From: Ideonella livida
GTDB lineage: Bacteria; Pseudomonadota; Gammaproteobacteria; Burkholderiales; Burkholderiaceae_C
Direction of reading: 5' to 3'
NCBI RefSeq assembly: GCF_010499455.1
Contig: NZ_JAAGOH010000014.1
Coordinates: 62,001-126,000 of the forward strand
DNA: 64,000 nucleotides
The position numbers and the translations under genes are program-made. This document shows positions 8,410 to 16,752 of this stretch, one piece after another. Positions within the stretch are counted from its first letter, which is position 1. Each line of letters starts with the position of its first letter. Below the pieces are notes generated by a model that was not told the origin of the DNA, made no database searches, and saw only the letters and a list, made by a program, of their open reading frames with translations.

Positions 8410-9420
8410 TCAGGCGTAGAAGGCCGGGCGCTCGGGCAGGTTGATCGGGGTGATCTGCTTGCTCTTGCGGGCTTCAATACAGGCCTCGGCGGTGACGCTG
8501 GCCACGTAGCCGTCCCAGGCGTCGGGGCCGCGCACTTTGCCCTGTACGGTGGCGTTGATCCAGTCTTGCAGCTCCACGTCGTAGCTTTCGATGAAGCGCA
8601 GCTTCCAGTCCATCAGGATGCCGCTGCCTTGGCGGGCGTTGCTGCGCAGCGGCACGGTCAGCGGCTCGGGCAGGCTGGCCACGCCGGTTTCGCCCACCAC
8701 ATGGCACTGGATGTCGTAGCCAAAGCGGCAGGCCACGAAGATTTCGGTGTCGATGCGGATGCCTTGGCGGGTTTCCAGCAGGATGGTGACGGGGTCATGC
8801 AGGCCGGCATGGGCGTGGCGGGTCTTGCGGCCCTCAATGACTTGCACGCTGGTGTATTCGTCGTTCAGCAGCCAGCGGAACACGTCAATCTCGTGGATGA
8901 AGGTGTCGGTGATGTTCATGTCACCCACATACATCTCGGGCACGGCGGGGTTGCGGTGGGCGGCGTGCACCAGCAGGGCATCACCCACGGTGCCGGCGTC
9001 CAGCGCGGCCTTCAGGGCGCGGTAGCCGGCGTCGTAGCGGCGCATGAAGCCCACTTGCACCAGATTCTTGCCGTGCTTCATTTCGGCTTCGACGATGCGG
9101 CGCGCGCCCTCGGCGGTCACGGCCAGGGGCTTCTCGCAAAACACCGGCTTGCCGGCGGCGATGCAGGCCAGCACCTGCTCCTCGTGCGCCGGCCCCCAGG
9201 AGGCCACCACCACGGCCTGCACCTCGGGCGCCTGGATCAGGGCGTCGGCGCTGTCATAGAAGGTGGCCGGGATTTGGGCCTTGTCGGCAAACGCCACGGC
9301 GGCGTCGCGGTGGAGGTCGTTGATGGCGACCACGCGGGCGCCGTTCAGGGTGAACTGCAGGCGGCGGGCGTGTTCTTGGCCAATGCCACCGCAGCCGATG
9401 AGGCCGATGTTGAGGGTCAT
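8410..9420 (-). CDS. Gfo/Idh/MocA oxidoreductase, inositol 2-dehydrogenase-like
   Basis: The enzyme has 336 residues. It has the N-terminal NAD(P)-binding motif [15 protein letters not shown] (residues 6-20), the family EKP motif in VFCEKPLAV, and the catalytic region [12 protein letters not shown], matching IdhA/IolG inositol dehydrogenases that oxidise myo-inositol to 2-keto-myo-inositol. The ATG at 9420 is preceded by an AGGAGACAC ribosome site, so the 16-residue upstream extension is rejected. It is the first gene of a unit read leftwards into the TIM-barrel gene. Two candidate operators lie in its 119-bp upstream gap: one LacI/RutR-like and one of GGAA-N6-TTCC type. Substrate assignment to inositol is from similarity by eye and context. 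Confidence 0.85.
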   Translation of the reverse strand: MTLNIGLIGCGGIGQEHARRLQFTLNGARVVAINDLHRDAAVAFADKAQIPATFYDSADALIQAPEVQAVVVASWGPAHEEQVLACIAAGKPVFCEKPLAVTAEGARRIVEAEMKHGKNLVQVGFMRRYDAGYRALKAALDAGTVGDALLVHAAHRNPAVPEMYVGDMNITDTFIHEIDVFRWLLNDEYTSVQVIEGRKTRHAHAGLHDPVTILLETRQGIRIDTEIFVACRFGYDIQCHVVGETGVASLPEPLTVPLRSNARQGSGILMDWKLRFIESYDVELQDWINATVQGKVRGPDAWDGYVASVTAEACIEARKSKQITPINLPERPAFYA

Positions 9421-9502
9421 GTGTGTCTCCTGAGGGCTAGGGCGCCGCGGCCGATGAGCCGGCCGCAACGCGGGTGTGAACAGCCCTCAGGATCGGTGCG
9501 TT

Positions 9503-9516
9503 GGAAAACAATTTCC
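9503..9516. promoter_or_regulatory. GGAA-N6-TTCC element upstream of inositol dehydrogenase-like gene
   Basis: GGAAAACAATTTCC lies within a longer near-palindrome (9502-9517) 83 bp upstream of the dehydrogenase start. The same GGAA-N6-TTCC pattern is, to my recollection, the operator reported for the RpiR-type inositol repressor IolR in rhizobia. No RpiR gene is present in the window, so a regulator would have to act in trans. Confidence 0.45.
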
Positions 9517-9526
9517 ACGCCCGAAA

Positions 9527-9543
9527 TGACCATAAATGGTCAA
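9527..9543. promoter_or_regulatory. Operator copy A for the inositol-like cluster
   Basis: TGACCATAAATGGTCAA sits 107 bp upstream of the dehydrogenase start and overlaps the stop codon of the LacI-family gene. Its 16-bp core (9527-9542) is the exact reverse complement of the core of copy B at 11572-11587, 2 kb away at the other promoter of the cluster. Half-sites TGACCA/TGGTCA are separated by 4 bp. Confidence 0.75.
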
Positions 9544-10607
9544 GCGTGTTCGCCGCCCAGGTTTTCCAGGCAATGCAGCGCAAAGTTGATGGGGCCGCTG
9601 GACACGGGATGGTCCAGCAGGCCCAAGGCCTGCTGCAGGTGGGTCAGTGCGCCCTGCACCTGGGCTTCGGGGGCCTGGTCGATCACCAGTTCCAGCGTGC
9701 CGGTGCGCAGCAGGGCGCGGTGGGCGGCATGGATCTCGTGGCCCACCCACACCGGGCGCACGGCGGGGGCCTCACGCAGCAGGGCGCCGGGCACGCCGGC
9801 GGTGCCGGCGCCGCTGGTGTAGAGGCCGCGCAGGGGCAGGCCCTCGGCGCGGCAGGCGGCCAGGGCCTCGCGCACGGCAAAGTGCACCCGGTCGGGGTCG
9901 TCGGTGCAGGCCACGGGGCCGCGCACGCGCAGGTGCGCAAAGCGCTCGGCCAGCACCTCGGTGCAGCCGCGTATGCGCTCGGCATGGGCCCGAAAGCTGA
10001 GCTGGTGCGTCACCAGCAGCACCTGGCCCGACGCGGGGCCGGCCATGCGGCCGATGAAGTGGCCTGCCGTGCGGCCGGCCTGCAGGTTGTCGATGCCGGC
10101 GTAGTGCAGGCCGGGCACGTCGGCCACCCCACTCATGAGCGTGACCACGGGCACGGCGGCGGCCACCTGTTCGCGCAGCGCGGCGCGCACGGTGGGACTG
10201 TCGGGCAGGGCCACGATGAGGCCGTTGCGCCGGTGCGGCGGCTGGCCCAGCAGGCGGGCCAGACGGGTCTCGTCGTCGGTGGGGCAGCGGTGGCGGTGCA
10301 GCAGCACGCGCGGCGCCAGGGCCTGGGCCGCGCGCTCAAAGGCCTGTTCCAGCCGGTCAAAGTAGGGCGTGGCGCTGGCGGCCAGCACCACGTCAAACCG
10401 GATCAGGCCGTGGTGCGGGTCGGGCAGCACGCGTGGCACGCCCAGCTCGCGGGCGGCGGCAATCACCCGGGCACGGCGCTCGGGCGAGACGCCACCGCGG
10501 TCGTTCAACACCCGGTTGACCGTGGCCGGGCTCACGCCCGCAGCGGCGGCGATGTCATCAAAACGGGGCGCGCGCTTGCGGCGCGGGCGGGAGGCGGAGT
10601 CGCTCAT
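9540..10607 (-). CDS. LacI-family transcriptional regulator
   Basis: The protein has 355 residues. After a basic N-terminal arm, residues about 13-60 form the LacI HTH plus hinge helix (FDDIAAAAGVSPATVNRVLN). The rest is a periplasmic-binding-protein-like sensor (for example VDLAP-type strands in FDVVLAASATPYFDRL and a GIDNLQAGRTAG motif). The GIDNLQAGRTAGHFIG segment resembles sugar-binding LacI members. It lies 18 bp downstream of the inosose-isomerase-like gene and is probably cotranscribed with it. Two near-identical operator palindromes flank the gene, one at each promoter of the cluster, consistent with it being the local repressor with a sugar or cyclitol inducer. Confidence 0.9.
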   Translation of the reverse strand: MSDSASRPRRKRAPRFDDIAAAAGVSPATVNRVLNDRGGVSPERRARVIAAARELGVPRVLPDPHHGLIRFDVVLAASATPYFDRLEQAFERAAQALAPRVLLHRHRCPTDDETRLARLLGQPPHRRNGLIVALPDSPTVRAALREQVAAAVPVVTLMSGVADVPGLHYAGIDNLQAGRTAGHFIGRMAGPASGQVLLVTHQLSFRAHAERIRGCTEVLAERFAHLRVRGPVACTDDPDRVHFAVREALAACRAEGLPLRGLYTSGAGTAGVPGALLREAPAVRPVWVGHEIHAAHRALLRTGTLELVIDQAPEAQVQGALTHLQQALGLLDHPVSSGPINFALHCLENLGGEHA

Positions 10608-10625
10608 CCCGCCATGTGGCCACGT

Positions 10626-11465
10626 TCAGGCGGCGGTGGCAAGCGCGGCCACGCCTTCACGGATGAAGGCCATGCTGGCGGCCAGCTGGGCTTCGATGTC
10701 GGCGGCGGTGGCCACGCTCTCGGCGAAGGGCTCGAAGGACACCAGGCCGGTGTAGCCCAGGTCCAGCAGGCGGCGCAGCTGGGGCAGGTTGCCCAGGCGG
10801 TCGGCGTCGCCCACCAGCACGCGGTGGCCGTCGCGCATTTGGTTCACGCCCAGGTCCAGGTCTTCCACGCCGGAGATGTGCACCAAGCCGGTCAGCTCGG
10901 GGAAGAAGGTGTCTTCACCGGCCAGGTGGTGGTGGAAGGTGTCGTGCACCAGGCGGAAGGTGCCGTCATCGCCAATGGCTTGGATGGCCTGCACGGCCAG
11001 GCTCTTCTGGCGCAGCGCGCATTCCTCAAAGCCCAGCGGCTCCACCAGACCGGTCAGGCCGCGGCTGCGCAGGATGGGGCGCAGGCCTTCCAGCGCCTGC
11101 ACCAAGCCGGCGGCGCGCTGGGCGGCGTTGCGCTCGTCTTGCCAGCTGTTGAGGGGGCACATCACCAGGGCCTCGGCGCCGCAGGCGGCGGCATAGTCGG
11201 CCAGGCGGCTGGCCTGTTCGGCGCGCTCGGCGTTGAACACGTCAAAGGGGTAGAGGGCGTTGATGGAGCGGATGCGCAGGCCGTGGTCGCGGGCGATGGC
11301 GCCGATGTCCGAGGCCGGGGTGCCGTCCTGCAGCTCCACGCCGGGCAGGTCGTTGCGGATTTCAATGGCCGAGATGCCCAGGCGCTGGCACATGGCGGCG
11401 AAGGCCGGGAAAGGCTGGCGCGAGGCGCTGATGCGGTTGATGGCGAAGTTCAGGGTGGCGGACAT
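10626..11465 (-). CDS. TIM-barrel isomerase, IolI/inosose isomerase-like
   Basis: This is a 279-residue xylose-isomerase-like barrel. Features shared with B. subtilis IolI are the start LNFAINRISA, AIEIRNDLPGVEL, the metal-site segments GLVEPLGFEE and LVHDTFHHHLAGED, then VHISGVED and GLVSFEPF near the C terminus. IolI-type enzymes interconvert 2-keto-myo-inositol and 1-keto-D-chiro-inositol. The ATG at 11465 is chosen because it directly precedes the conserved first strand; the longer frame reading into the promoter is unlikely. It is divergent from two dehydrogenase genes across an operator-rich 232-bp gap and is followed by the LacI gene after 18 bp. Confidence 0.8.
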   Translation of the reverse strand: MSATLNFAINRISASRQPFPAFAAMCQRLGISAIEIRNDLPGVELQDGTPASDIGAIARDHGLRIRSINALYPFDVFNAERAEQASRLADYAAACGAEALVMCPLNSWQDERNAAQRAAGLVQALEGLRPILRSRGLTGLVEPLGFEECALRQKSLAVQAIQAIGDDGTFRLVHDTFHHHLAGEDTFFPELTGLVHISGVEDLDLGVNQMRDGHRVLVGDADRLGNLPQLRRLLDLGYTGLVSFEPFAESVATAADIEAQLAASMAFIREGVAALATAA

Positions 11466-11570
11466 GCGCGGTCTCCGGTGTATGAGGCGGTGTTGGCGGT
11501 GTGGCGGTTCGGCCCTTGGGGCCATGGCGCCGCACTCTAGGCAGGCAGGCCGCCGCCGTGCTGGGCGACG

Positions 11571-11588
11571 TTGACCATTTATGGTCAA
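11571..11588. promoter_or_regulatory. Operator copy B for the inositol-like cluster
   Basis: TTGACCATTTATGGTCAA has perfect 8-bp arms around two central bases. It lies between the divergent isomerase (start 11465) and dehydrogenase (start 11698) genes, and its core is identical in inverted orientation to copy A. Two copies, each at a promoter of the same cluster, support a dedicated operator. Confidence 0.8.
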
Positions 11589-11620
11589 CACTTGTTCTTC
11601 GGGCTAACCCTGTTTGCAAA

Positions 11621-11664
11621 TTCATTTCCAATGAAAGAACATCATGGAATTGAAATTTCAATTC
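11621..11664. promoter_or_regulatory. Stacked palindromes upstream of second dehydrogenase operon
   Basis: Two further symmetric AT-rich elements lie just upstream of the ATG at 11698. TTCATT-TCC-AATGAA occupies 11621-11635, and a perfect 18-bp palindrome GAATTGAAATTTCAATTC occupies 11647-11664. Both contain one-mismatch versions of GGAA-N6-TTCC. They are candidate sites for a second regulator besides the LacI protein. Confidence 0.5.
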
Positions 11665-11697
11665 AGCGCGCGCGTCGCGCCTGCCTCAGGAGACCCC

Positions 11698-12693
11698 ATG
11701 AAACACGTCGCCGTTTTCGGCGCTGGCCGTATTGGCCGCATCCACGCTGGCAACCTGGCCCGCCTGCCGGGCGTGAAGCTCGACTTTGTCTGCGACCCCA
11801 TGGGCGACAGCGCCGCGCAGTTGGCGCAGCAGCTGGGCGCCCAGGTGGGCGACATCGACGCCGTGCTGGCCAACCCGGCGATTGACGCCGTGGTGATCGG
11901 CTCGCCCACCAGCACCCATTCGGACCTGATCACCCGCGCTGCCGCGGCGGGCAAGCACATCTTCTGTGAGAAGCCGGTGGACCTGTCGGTGCCACGCGCC
12001 ATCGAGTGCGGCCAGAAGGTGGCTGCCGCGGGCGTGGCCTGCATGATCGGCTTTCAGCGCCGTTTTGACCCCACCTTCAACGAGGTGCGCCGCCGCCTGG
12101 ACGCCGGCGAGATTGGCAACCCCGAGATGCTGGTCATCACCAGCCGCGACCCGGGCGCGCCGCCGGTGGCCTACATCCAGCAGTCGGGCGGCATCTTCCG
12201 CGACATGCTGATCCATGACTTCGACGTCTTCCGCTGGATCTTGTGCGCCGACGGCGACGAAGCCGCTTGGCTGAGCGCCACCGGCTCGGTGCTGACCGAC
12301 CCCGCTGTGGGCGAGGCCGGCGACTTTGACTGCACCGCCGTGACCCTGCGCACAAAGAAGGGCCGCCTGTGCCAGATCAACACCACCCGCCGCGCCGCCT
12401 ACGGCTACGACCAACGCTTTGAGGTGCTGGGCGCCACCGGCCTGCTGCAGGCGGGCAACCACACGCCCACCGAGGTGCGGCAGTGGAACGCCAGCGGCAT
12501 CCATGCCGACAAGCCGGAAGACTTTTTCCTGCAGCGCTACGCCGCCGCCTACCGGCTGGAGATTGAGCACTTCTTTGAGTGCCTGCAGAGCGGTGCGCCC
12601 TTCCGCACCACGGTGCAAGACGGCGTGAAGGCCCAGATCCTGGCTGACGCTGCGGCTGAAAGCGCCCGCACGGGCCGCCCGGTGGAGCTGTGA
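11698..12693 (+). CDS. Gfo/Idh/MocA oxidoreductase, inositol 2-dehydrogenase family
   Basis: The enzyme has 331 residues. It opens with the dinucleotide-binding motif FGAGRIGRIHAGNLA and has the EKP motif in IFCEKPVDL. The substrate-domain motif GGIFRDMLIHDFDVFRWIL carries the expected Asp/His pair of inositol dehydrogenases. The ATG at 11698 has a good CAGGAGACC site; an in-frame ATG at 11644 lies inside the perfect palindrome and is not favoured. It starts a plus-strand operon and is followed without a gap by a paralogue. Three dehydrogenases of one superfamily in 5 kb suggest stepwise or parallel oxidation of cyclitol isomers. Confidence 0.86.
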   Translation: MKHVAVFGAGRIGRIHAGNLARLPGVKLDFVCDPMGDSAAQLAQQLGAQVGDIDAVLANPAIDAVVIGSPTSTHSDLITRAAAAGKHIFCEKPVDLSVPRAIECGQKVAAAGVACMIGFQRRFDPTFNEVRRRLDAGEIGNPEMLVITSRDPGAPPVAYIQQSGGIFRDMLIHDFDVFRWILCADGDEAAWLSATGSVLTDPAVGEAGDFDCTAVTLRTKKGRLCQINTTRRAAYGYDQRFEVLGATGLLQAGNHTPTEVRQWNASGIHADKPEDFFLQRYAAAYRLEIEHFFECLQSGAPFRTTVQDGVKAQILADAAAESARTGRPVEL

Positions 12694-12695
12694 GC

Positions 12696-13739
12696 ATGAG
12701 CAGCTCCTCCTCAACCCCCGCCAAGCCCCGCCTGCGCGTGGGCATTGCCGGCCTGGGCCGCCTGGGCAAGCGCCACGCCGAGGCCCTGGCCTTTGGCAAC
12801 CGACACTGCCAACTGGTGTCGGCCTGCAGCCCGGTGCCGTCTGAGCTGGACTGGGCGCGCGAGCAGCTGGGGGTGGGCCGCTGCCACGCCAGCTTCGACA
12901 CCTTTCTGGACGACCCTGAGCTGGACGCCGTGGTGCTGGTCACGCCCACCAGCCTGCACGCGGACCAAACCATGGCCGCGCTGCGTGCCGGCAAGCATGT
13001 GTTCGTGGAAAAGCCGCTGGCCCTGAATGTGGAGGACTGCGAGCGCGTGCAAGCGGTGGCCGCCGAGCACCCCAACCAAGTGGCCATGGTGGGCTTTGTG
13101 CGCCGCTTTGACCCCAGCTACCGCCGCGCGGCCCAGCGCATCGAGGCCGGCGAGCTGGGCCGGCCCTTCCTGGTGCGCTCACAAACCTGCGACCAGAACG
13201 ACCCCGAGGGCTTCTTCGTGCGCTTTGCGCCCACCTCGGGCGGCATCTTCATGGACTGCAGCGTGCACGACATTGACCTGGCGCGCTGGCTGCTGGGCCG
13301 GCCCAAGGCGCTGCGGGCCTTTGCCACCGGCACCATCGCCCTGCACCCGGGCCTGGCCGAGTGCCAGGACGTGGACAACGGCCTGGCCATCGTGGAGTTT
13401 GAAGGCGGCGCCCGCGCGGTGTTCTACGCCAGCCGCACCCTGCCACACGGCCACGAGACCACCACCGAGGTGATTGGCACCGCCGGCACCCTGCAGGTGG
13501 GCTTTGGCGCCCATGCCGACCGGCTGGAGCTGCGCAGCGCCGCGGGCGTGAGCCATGCGGTGCTGCCGGACTTTCATGCCCGCTTTGAGGCGGCTTTCCA
13601 GCAGGAGATGGCCGAGTTTGTGGCCGCCTGCCGCGGCGAGCGGCAGCTTTCGCTGACCCTGGCCGACGCCACCGAGGCCACGCGCATTGGCTTGGCCATC
13701 ACGCGCTCTTTGCGCAGCGGCATGCCCGAGGCGGTCTGA
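12696..13739 (+). CDS. Gfo/Idh/MocA oxidoreductase (paralogue)
   Basis: The enzyme has 347 residues with the cofactor motif IAGLGRLGKRHAEALA and EKP in VFVEKPLALN. A substrate-site region SGGIFMDCSVHDIDLARWLL follows, similar to the upstream gene but clearly diverged. The ATG at 12696 is 8 bp from a GGAG core and 3 bp past the previous stop; an in-frame GTG at 12690 would overlap that stop. The tight spacing means cotranscription and probably coupled translation with 11698-12693. The exact sugar or cyclitol is unknown. Confidence 0.84.
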   Translation: MSSSSSTPAKPRLRVGIAGLGRLGKRHAEALAFGNRHCQLVSACSPVPSELDWAREQLGVGRCHASFDTFLDDPELDAVVLVTPTSLHADQTMAALRAGKHVFVEKPLALNVEDCERVQAVAAEHPNQVAMVGFVRRFDPSYRRAAQRIEAGELGRPFLVRSQTCDQNDPEGFFVRFAPTSGGIFMDCSVHDIDLARWLLGRPKALRAFATGTIALHPGLAECQDVDNGLAIVEFEGGARAVFYASRTLPHGHETTTEVIGTAGTLQVGFGAHADRLELRSAAGVSHAVLPDFHARFEAAFQQEMAEFVAACRGERQLSLTLADATEATRIGLAITRSLRSGMPEAV

Positions 13740-13787
13740 GCCGCAAACGCCATAGGCACCAAATCGCCGTCGGCGTGGGGCGCCAGT

Positions 13788-15599
13788 TCAGACCACCGGA
13801 TGCAGCGCGGCGCCGGGGCGCTGGTCACAGTCGGTGAACACGCGGTGCGGGCAGGCGGCGCAGCCTTCGGGTTGCAGGCGGTGCACGATGGTGGCCAGGG
13901 CCTGCGCCTTGTTCTGGAACAGGTGGTCCTCGCCCAGCTCGGCCAGCAGGCCGTCGCGCCGCCACTGGGCCACCACATCGGGCCGGGGGCGGTGGAAGTA
14001 CAGGTCTCCGCCCTGGGCACGTCGGGCACGCAGCTCTTGGCGCCACATCGCGGAGCCGGCCACATCCACAAAGTTCATGCTTTTGGCCATGACCAGCAGG
14101 TGGCGCTGGGCGGGGGCGCTGTCGCGCAGCGCTTGCAGGTGGTCACTCACATGGGCGGTGGCGCCAAAGTAGACCGAGCCTTCCATGCGCAAGAGCTTGA
14201 GCTGCGGGCACTCGGGCAGGGTGGGCGAGTCACCCGCGGGCCGGCCGTCCAACACCACGAAGTGGCGGGGCGGGCTGGGCCGGTCAAAGCCCATGCTGCG
14301 CAGGGACGGCCGGGCGGTGCGTTGCAGATAGGCGCCCAGTGAGAGGGCGCTGCCCACCAGCACCGCCAGCTCCAGCCGCATCACCAGCGTGGCCACCAGG
14401 GTGAGCGCCGCAATCGTCCACTCGGCACGGCTGGCGCGCGCCAGCTGCCGCCAACTGGCTGGGGCCAGCAGGGTCCAGCCCACCAGCATCAGCAGACCGG
14501 CCACGGCCGCCAGGGGAATGCGGGCCAGCAACGGCGCCGAGAACGCCACCAGCGGCACCACCGCCAAGCCGGAGAACACGGCCGCCAGCGGCGTGCGGGC
14601 ACCGGCCTCCAGGTTGGGTAGGCTGCGGTTGAGTGAGCCGCAGGCCACGTAGGCGCCGCTCACCCCGCCCACCAGGTTGGCCAGGCCCTGGCCCAGGAAC
14701 TCGCGGTTGGCGTCAATGCGCTGGCCGGACTTCTCGGCCACCGCCTTGGCAATGGCGATGCTCTGCGCCAAGGCCACCACGGTAAGCGCAGCGGCCAGCC
14801 CCAGCAGATCGGGCCAGCGCGCCGGTGGGACCTGGGGCCAGTGCAGCGGGGGCAGGGCGGAAGGCAAGGGCCCCAGCACCGCCACCGCCCAGGCCGCGCC
14901 CAGCGCGCCCCGGTCCACCGCGGCCTGCAACAGCGCGCCCAGCGCGGTGCCGGCCACCAGCGCGATCAACATGAAAGGCCAGCGCGGCCGCCACCTGCGC
15001 AGGCCGGCGGCCAGCGCCAGGGTGAGGCCACTCACCACCAGGGCACCTGGCGCGGGCGACGTGTGCCCGTCAGCGACAGCGCCTGTCCAGGCCTGCACAG
15101 TGGCCAGCGGCTGGTGCAGGGCGTCGGCCGGCAGGCCCAGTGCGTCAGGCAGTGCATGCCAGACGATGAGCAGCGCCGCGCCACTGGCAAAACCCAGCAG
15201 CGCGGTGGGTGAGATGAAGTGCGCAATGGCCCCCAGGCGCAGCGCCCCGGTGGCGAACTGCAACGCGCCCACCAACAGTGTGAGCGCCAGCGCCAACTCC
15301 ACATAGCCGGGGCTGCCGCGCAGGGCCAGCGGCGCCAGCATGGCCGCCAAAGCCAGGGAGTTGGCGTTGGTGGGCCCCGTCACCACATGCCAACTGCTGC
15401 CCGCCAGCGCGGCCACGATGCAGGGCAGCACCGCCGAGTACAGGCCGTACTGTGGCGGCAACCCCGCCAGGGTGGCAAAGGCGATGCCCTGGGGCAGCAC
15501 CAGCAAGGCGCTGAGCAATCCGGCCAGGGCGTCGGCCCGCAGGGTGCCGGGCTGGCGCAGCCGTGGCCACCAGGCAGGGGTGAAGGAGGCGAAGTTCAT
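13788..15599 (-). CDS. SulP-family anion/dicarboxylate transporter with STAS domain
   Basis: The protein has 603 residues. Residues about 20-430 hold roughly a dozen hydrophobic segments with the SulP signature LPQGIAFATLAGLPPQYGLY near the N terminus and GPTNANSLALAAML after it. A cytoplasmic STAS domain follows (HLLVMAKSMNFVDVAGSAMW). The extreme C terminus adds a small cysteine cluster (CAACPHRVFTDC) of unknown meaning. SulP proteins carry sulfate, bicarbonate or, as in E. coli DauA, C4-dicarboxylates. Its position downstream of asparaginase and aspartase favours a C4-dicarboxylate role, as inference. Start ATG 15599 precedes the first conserved segment; an in-frame upstream extension has no support. 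Confidence 0.86.
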   Translation of the reverse strand: MNFASFTPAWWPRLRQPGTLRADALAGLLSALLVLPQGIAFATLAGLPPQYGLYSAVLPCIVAALAGSSWHVVTGPTNANSLALAAMLAPLALRGSPGYVELALALTLLVGALQFATGALRLGAIAHFISPTALLGFASGAALLIVWHALPDALGLPADALHQPLATVQAWTGAVADGHTSPAPGALVVSGLTLALAAGLRRWRPRWPFMLIALVAGTALGALLQAAVDRGALGAAWAVAVLGPLPSALPPLHWPQVPPARWPDLLGLAAALTVVALAQSIAIAKAVAEKSGQRIDANREFLGQGLANLVGGVSGAYVACGSLNRSLPNLEAGARTPLAAVFSGLAVVPLVAFSAPLLARIPLAAVAGLLMLVGWTLLAPASWRQLARASRAEWTIAALTLVATLVMRLELAVLVGSALSLGAYLQRTARPSLRSMGFDRPSPPRHFVVLDGRPAGDSPTLPECPQLKLLRMEGSVYFGATAHVSDHLQALRDSAPAQRHLLVMAKSMNFVDVAGSAMWRQELRARRAQGGDLYFHRPRPDVVAQWRRDGLLAELGEDHLFQNKAQALATIVHRLQPEGCAACPHRVFTDCDQRPGAALHPVV

Positions 15600-15693
15600 G
15601 ACAGCCACAGAGGAGGTGGGCGCGGCAACACCATGTGCCGTACCCCCACCCATCATCGGCCATCGCCGGCCACCGGCGGCCGGTTGCCAGCCC

Positions 15694-16752
15694 TCAAGCC
15701 TGGGCAAGCCCCTGGGGCGGGGACACGGTGCCCCATTCGCCGGCCCAGTTCTCGAACCAAGCGGCGCGGCGGGTGGCCTCGTCGTCGGTGGGCTCGGCCA
15801 GCAGCACCTGCAGCTTGGCAAAGGCCGCTTCCAGCGTCAGATCACCGGCCGGCAGCACGCCCAGGGCCTGCAGCGCATGGCTGCTGGCGTAGGTGCCGGG
15901 CGCCACGCCGCCATGCGGGCATTGGCTGCGGTTGACCAGCATCACGCCCCGGTCACGGGCCTCGGCCAAGGCCGCCAGCAACTCGGGGTCTTCAGGCAGG
16001 TTGCCCAGACCGTAGCTGCACAGCACCGCGCCGCGCAGGCCGGGCACGGCCAACTGGGCGCGCACCGTCTGGGCGGGCAGGCCGGGATGCACGGTGATCA
16101 CCGCCACCGCGGCGTCCCCGGCCACCGCCTCGCGGAAGCGGCGGGGGGGCGTCGCCCGCCGCAGCCGCGGGGTGTGCACCCGCAGCGTGGCCGCCAGATC
16201 GGCCAGCGGCAGGTCATTGGGGGCCGCAAAGGCGTCCAGGGATTGGCTAGACCACTTCACCGCCCGCGCGCCCGGCCACAGGTGGCGGCCAAAACACAGG
16301 GTCACCCCCGCCAGCCGGGCGTCGGCCGCCAGGCGCAGTGCCGCTTCCAGGTGGGCGGGGGCGTCACTGCGCGCCGCCTGCCAGGGGATTTGCGAGCCGG
16401 TCAAGATGACCGGCTTGTCGGCCCCGCGCAGCAGACAGGACAGCGCGGCGGCGCTCCAGGCCAGGGTGTCGGTGCCGTGTAGCACGACAAAGCCGTCAAA
16501 GTGGTCCCAGGCCTCGGTGAGGGTGCGGGCCAGGCGCGGCCAGTGGGCCGGGCGCAGGCTGGCACTGTCAATGGCCGGCGCCAGCGGGCGCACCTCAAAG
16601 GCCGGCAGGTCACCGCAGTCTTGCAGGTCAGCGCGCCAGGCCTGCAGGCAGGCGGCAAAGTCGGTCATGGGCGCCAGCCCTTGCGGGCCGGGGGCCATGC
16701 CGATGGTGCCGCCGGTGTAGAGCACCAAGATGCGGCGGGCGGTGGCGCTCAT
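15694..16752 (-). CDS. L-asparaginase
   Basis: The enzyme has 352 residues and lacks a signal peptide, so it is likely cytoplasmic. The first active-site threonine is in VLYTGGTIGM (residues about 10-19) and the second motif in VVLHGTDTLAWSAAALS, followed by VILTGSQIP. These are the two signature motifs of bacterial asparaginases, which convert asparagine to aspartate and ammonia. Its start overlaps the stop of the aspartase gene by 4 bp (ATGA), so both are coupled. The order symporter, aspartase, asparaginase gives a pathway from asparagine through aspartate to fumarate. Confidence 0.9.
   Translation of the reverse strand: MSATARRILVLYTGGTIGMAPGPQGLAPMTDFAACLQAWRADLQDCGDLPAFEVRPLAPAIDSASLRPAHWPRLARTLTEAWDHFDGFVVLHGTDTLAWSAAALSCLLRGADKPVILTGSQIPWQAARSDAPAHLEAALRLAADARLAGVTLCFGRHLWPGARAVKWSSQSLDAFAAPNDLPLADLAATLRVHTPRLRRATPPRRFREAVAGDAAVAVITVHPGLPAQTVRAQLAVPGLRGAVLCSYGLGNLPEDPELLAALAEARDRGVMLVNRSQCPHGGVAPGTYASSHALQALGVLPAGDLTLEAAFAKLQVLLAEPTDDEATRRAAWFENWAGEWGTVSPPQGLAQA

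Noticed and set aside
9501-11540. 679-codon plus-strand frame across the LacI and isomerase genes
   Set aside because: Same composition artefact, antisense to two well-supported genes.
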